8,050 nt of DNA from Flavobacterium sp. (GTDB taxonomy: Bacteria; Bacteroidota; Bacteroidia; Flavobacteriales; Flavobacteriaceae): the NCBI GenBank assembly GCA_024709705.1, contig JANJWE010000064.1, forward strand, positions 1 through 8,050, in the 5' to 3' direction. The translations under genes and the position numbers were made by a program. Below the pieces are notes generated by a model. It saw nothing but the letters and a program-made list of their open reading frames with translations. It ran no database searches and was not told where the DNA came from. Positions 6,059 to 8,050 of the stretch are shown here, piece after piece (within the stretch, counting starts at the first letter, position 1; each line of letters begins with the position of its first letter).

Positions 6059-6077
6059 TTTAGAAATATTTTCTAAA
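6059..6077. promoter_or_regulatory. AT-rich inverted repeat in the permease-GH43 gap
   Basis: TTTAGAAA (6059-6066), TAT, TTTCTAAA (6070-6077): perfect 8-base arms. It has just one G-C pair per arm and no T-run after it on the minus strand, so it is a poor terminator for the GH43 mRNA; an operator or chance are both possible. Confidence 0.3.
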
Positions 6078-6128
6078 TATACATTTATGTAAAAATCAAA
6101 TGGCTATTAGTCTCAAATAGTTATCAAC

Positions 6129-6140
6129 GAAAACGTTTTC
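6129..6140. promoter_or_regulatory. CG-centred palindrome, possible LacI-family operator
   Basis: GAAAACGTTTTC is a perfect 12-base palindrome with the central CG typical of LacI/GalR-family operators, regulators that usually control sugar uptake and breakdown. It lies 171 bases upstream of the permease start and 54 bases after the GH43 stop. On the minus strand a TTG (6125-6127) and a weak -7-like GCCATTTG (6097-6104) follow it with a 20-base spacer; this promoter guess is tentative. A second AACGTT core is at 6166-6171, inside TTAC-9 bases-GTAA (6162-6178). No LacI gene is in the window. Confidence 0.4.
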
Positions 6141-6193
6141 ACAACTGTATTTTATTTCAAATTACAACGTTTGCGTAAATGGAAAATGAAAAA

Positions 6194-7948
6194 TTAATCA
6201 GCTCTTTTTATTTCGCTTCGTGGTCCAATACCATTATTATTAAAGGCTTCAATTTGAAAATAATAAACATCAGAGCGATCTAATCCATTAAAATAGTACT
6301 CATTTTTTCCATAAACCATAATAGAGCCGTATAATTTATCCGGTGATTTTCCAAAATATATTACATAACCATCAGCTGCAGGTTCTTGTTGCCACTTGAA
6401 CCATACATTACGTCTTTCACCTTTAACTTTAGGAGCTGAACGTAAGGGAACAAAATTTTGAACTTCTTTAGGTTTTTCACCCGAACCTTTACCAAAAATT
6501 CTGAAACCGCTTAAGGCAAACTTTCCGGTGGGCATTCCCTGATTTTCTAGTTTCACATATCGGGCTTTAATTGGGCTTTGAAATTCAATATACTCGTGCG
6601 GTACATCTTTGGTACTTTTGCTTCTATCCCAAATGATTTTCCAATTTTTACCATCGTTTGACGCATATAAAATATATTGATGACCTTTGGAGTTATCCGG
6701 TTTTCCCATAAATGTAACATCTTGATCGGCATAATTAATTTGAATGGCATGTACTGTGCTCACCTCACCTAAATCGGATATGATAAATTCTCCTTTATTT
6801 GCAGTTGCTGCACTCCAATACGTTTTAATATCTTCATTTACGGCAAAATTAGCCTGAAAACCACCAAAAGTTGATGAAACACGAACAGGCTTGTTGTAAT
6901 TGAGTAACATCCATCCTGAAAAATGGCTTGTTAAATGATCTTTATTTTCAGAAGGCAAAAAAGTTGGATAATCCCCATAAGCCGTATTACTATACATCAC
7001 TCCATCTTCATCAAATCCGGCAGGCCAGATACCTATGCGGCGTTCAAAATTATTTTTAACACAAATTCCAATAGTTGAAACATGCCAATACTGATTGTTG
7101 GCATCTTGATAGGTTCCGCCATGACCGGCACCTCGGGCAAAGCCCCCCGGTTTATAAGAAAAGGGATTGTGGGGTTGGTAATCAAAAGGTCCAAGCGGAT
7201 TATCTCCAACATAAACGCCATCAGCATAACCACTGAATTCGGTTCCGGGTGCTCCGTATTGCAAATAGTATTTCTGGTTGTGTTTCGTCACAAAAGCTCC
7301 TTCGGTAAAAGGTTGCAAAAAAGTGTTATCGTTGTTTTCACCAAAACGTTCCCAGCCGTGCTCGTCATCATTTAATGCCAAAACAGGAACAGGTTCACCT
7401 TCAGGTTGAAAGGTTTTTCTGTTGAGCTTTAAACCATACAAAGGATATAAATTACTAGAGCCGTAATACATATATAATTCGTCTTTTTCTTTATCCCAAA
7501 AAATTTGTGGGTCCCAAGCCCCCGCTTGATGTTTATGCACCAATTCTCTCCAGTCATCAACTTCGGGATTGGTACTCATCCATAACGGAAATTCTTTAGT
7601 GTGTGTAGAACCAATGACCAAAAGTGTATCATTTACAAAAGATAAGGAAGGAGCACACAATTCGTCCCAAACTTGGTGTTCCGGACGAAGAAATTTTCGA
7701 GAAACAAATTTCCAATCCAACATATTATCACTGTGCCAATACCCCCATTGATTGGTAGAAAAGAGATAATATTTTCCTTTAAAAAAAGTTATAACCGGAT
7801 CGGCGGTTGCTCTATGTTTCCCTTGTTTTACAAAGGGTTCAATGGGACAATATCCGTAATCAATATTGATAGGATTACAATAGGTTTTTTGTTGCCCCCA
7901 AAGGGAACTACAAGCTAAAATCAAAAAGAAAAGAACTCTATTTTTCAT
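6194..7948 (-). CDS. Secreted glycoside hydrolase family 43 enzyme with F5/8 type C and FN3 domains
   Basis: A 584-residue exported enzyme when read from the ATG at 7948. M-K-N-R-V-L-F-F-L-I-L-A-C begins a signal peptide; cleavage after W-G (18) before Q-Q is likely, while C13 in L-I-L-A-C leaves a lipoprotein possible. The GH43 five-bladed propeller spans about 46-330. Its inverting triad is present: D50 in A-T-A-D-P (base), D146 in A-W-D-P-Q-I-F (pKa-tuning Asp) and E216 in F-T-E-G-A-F (acid). An F5/8 type C (CBM32-like) domain follows at about 352-487, with D-I-K-T-Y-W-S-A and V-K-L-E, then FN3 at about 495-580. Known GH43 activities include beta-xylosidase, alpha-L-arabinofuranosidase and galactan/galactofuranose hydrolysis; the substrate here is unassigned. 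The longer frame to 8008 would translate the hairpin at 7966-7993 and put a non-signal sequence before the signal peptide, so it is rejected. Confidence 0.92.
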   Translation of the reverse strand: MKNRVLFFLILACSSLWGQQKTYCNPINIDYGYCPIEPFVKQGKHRATADPVITFFKGKYYLFSTNQWGYWHSDNMLDWKFVSRKFLRPEHQVWDELCAPSLSFVNDTLLVIGSTHTKEFPLWMSTNPEVDDWRELVHKHQAGAWDPQIFWDKEKDELYMYYGSSNLYPLYGLKLNRKTFQPEGEPVPVLALNDDEHGWERFGENNDNTFLQPFTEGAFVTKHNQKYYLQYGAPGTEFSGYADGVYVGDNPLGPFDYQPHNPFSYKPGGFARGAGHGGTYQDANNQYWHVSTIGICVKNNFERRIGIWPAGFDEDGVMYSNTAYGDYPTFLPSENKDHLTSHFSGWMLLNYNKPVRVSSTFGGFQANFAVNEDIKTYWSAATANKGEFIISDLGEVSTVHAIQINYADQDVTFMGKPDNSKGHQYILYASNDGKNWKIIWDRSKSTKDVPHEYIEFQSPIKARYVKLENQGMPTGKFALSGFRIFGKGSGEKPKEVQNFVPLRSAPKVKGERRNVWFKWQQEPAADGYVIYFGKSPDKLYGSIMVYGKNEYYFNGLDRSDVYYFQIEAFNNNGIGPRSEIKRAD

Positions 7949-7965
7949 ACTAGGAGATGTAAAAA

Positions 7966-7993
7966 AACCCTTCAGAATGACTCCCGAAGGGTT
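7966..7993 (-). terminator. Hairpin with T-tract between the upstream gene and the GH43 gene
   Basis: On the minus strand AACCCTTC and GAAGGGTT pair over 8 bases around a 12-base loop and are followed by seven T, the form of an intrinsic terminator for the gene ending at 8016. The T-tract ends only 12 bases before the GH43 ATG, which leaves no room for a separate promoter after it. It is therefore either a partial terminator within an operon or the terminator of the upstream gene with the GH43 promoter lying before it. Confidence 0.75.
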
Positions 7994-8015
7994 AAAAAAA
8001 TGAAACATAAAAAAA

Positions 8016-8050
8016 TTATCTAACTAATTCAAACTCTACTTTATTGGGTG
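8016..8050 (-). CDS. C-terminal end of an upstream gene (rest outside window)
   Basis: On the minus strand one frame enters the window open and reads P-N-K-V-E-F-E-L-V-R before TAA at 8016-8018; the other two frames hit stops within the first five codons. The alternating hydrophobic/charged ending looks like a final beta-strand, as often seen at the end of secreted Bacteroidota glycosidases and lipoproteins. A terminator-like hairpin follows 22 bases downstream. Too little is visible to name it; it is probably another carbohydrate-use gene, judged by its neighbour only. Confidence 0.6.
   Translation of the reverse strand, partial: PNKVEFELVR

Noticed and set aside
7082..7375. 97-aa plus-strand frame inside the GH43 gene
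   Set aside because: It mirrors the catalytic domain coding sequence on the other strand and has low-complexity content.
7949..8008. N-terminal extension of the GH43 protein from an ATG at 8006-8008
   Set aside because: The 20 extra residues are a translation of the terminator-like hairpin and T-tract, and would bury the signal peptide.

Overview
The window looks like chromosomal DNA of a member of the Bacteroidota, most likely a Flavobacterium-like Flavobacteriaceae. The sequence is AT-rich, start codons lack Shine-Dalgarno sequences, and promoter-like elements of the TTG / TAnnTTTG type occur. The gene families also fit: an HTH_34-type winged-helix regulator, DUF1361, CreD, a FucP-type sugar permease, and a secreted GH43 enzyme with F5/8 and FN3 modules. 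No rRNA, tRNA, CRISPR array, insertion sequence or phage gene is visible.

Layout: (1) 2-544 (+) is the 3' end of a probable outer-membrane beta-barrel gene. It converges on a small DUF1801 gene (541-888, -), and the two stop codons overlap in one TTAA. (2) 964-4375 (+) is a five-gene module: a six-helix membrane protein, a 98-aa winged-helix regulator, a DUF1361 membrane protein, a 107-aa three-helix membrane protein and CreD. It ends in a long inverted repeat and a strong bidirectional terminator. (3) 4525-5958 (-) is a FucP-family sugar:H+ symporter. (4) 6194-7948 (-) is a secreted GH43 glycosidase. (5) 8016-8050 (-) is the last ten codons of another gene, separated from the GH43 gene by a hairpin with a T-tract.

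The most notable signal is a pair of nearly identical palindromic sites (20 of 23 positions the same) at 938-960 and 1971-1993. Each lies at the same place relative to a start codon: just before the first membrane gene, and just before the DUF1361-creD gene set. The regulator gene sits between the two. The simplest reading is that the winged-helix protein binds both sites, controls its own operon and the creD operon, and replaces the CreBC two-component system that controls creD in Enterobacteria. This would be an envelope-related regulon of four integral membrane proteins and one regulator.

The right half is a carbohydrate-use locus. The GH43 enzyme would release sugar from a polysaccharide in the periplasm or at the cell surface, and the permease would take up a monosaccharide. 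The 235-bp gap between them holds three inverted repeats, including GAAAACGTTTTC, which has the CG-centred form of LacI-family operators. The exact sugar cannot be determined from the sequence.
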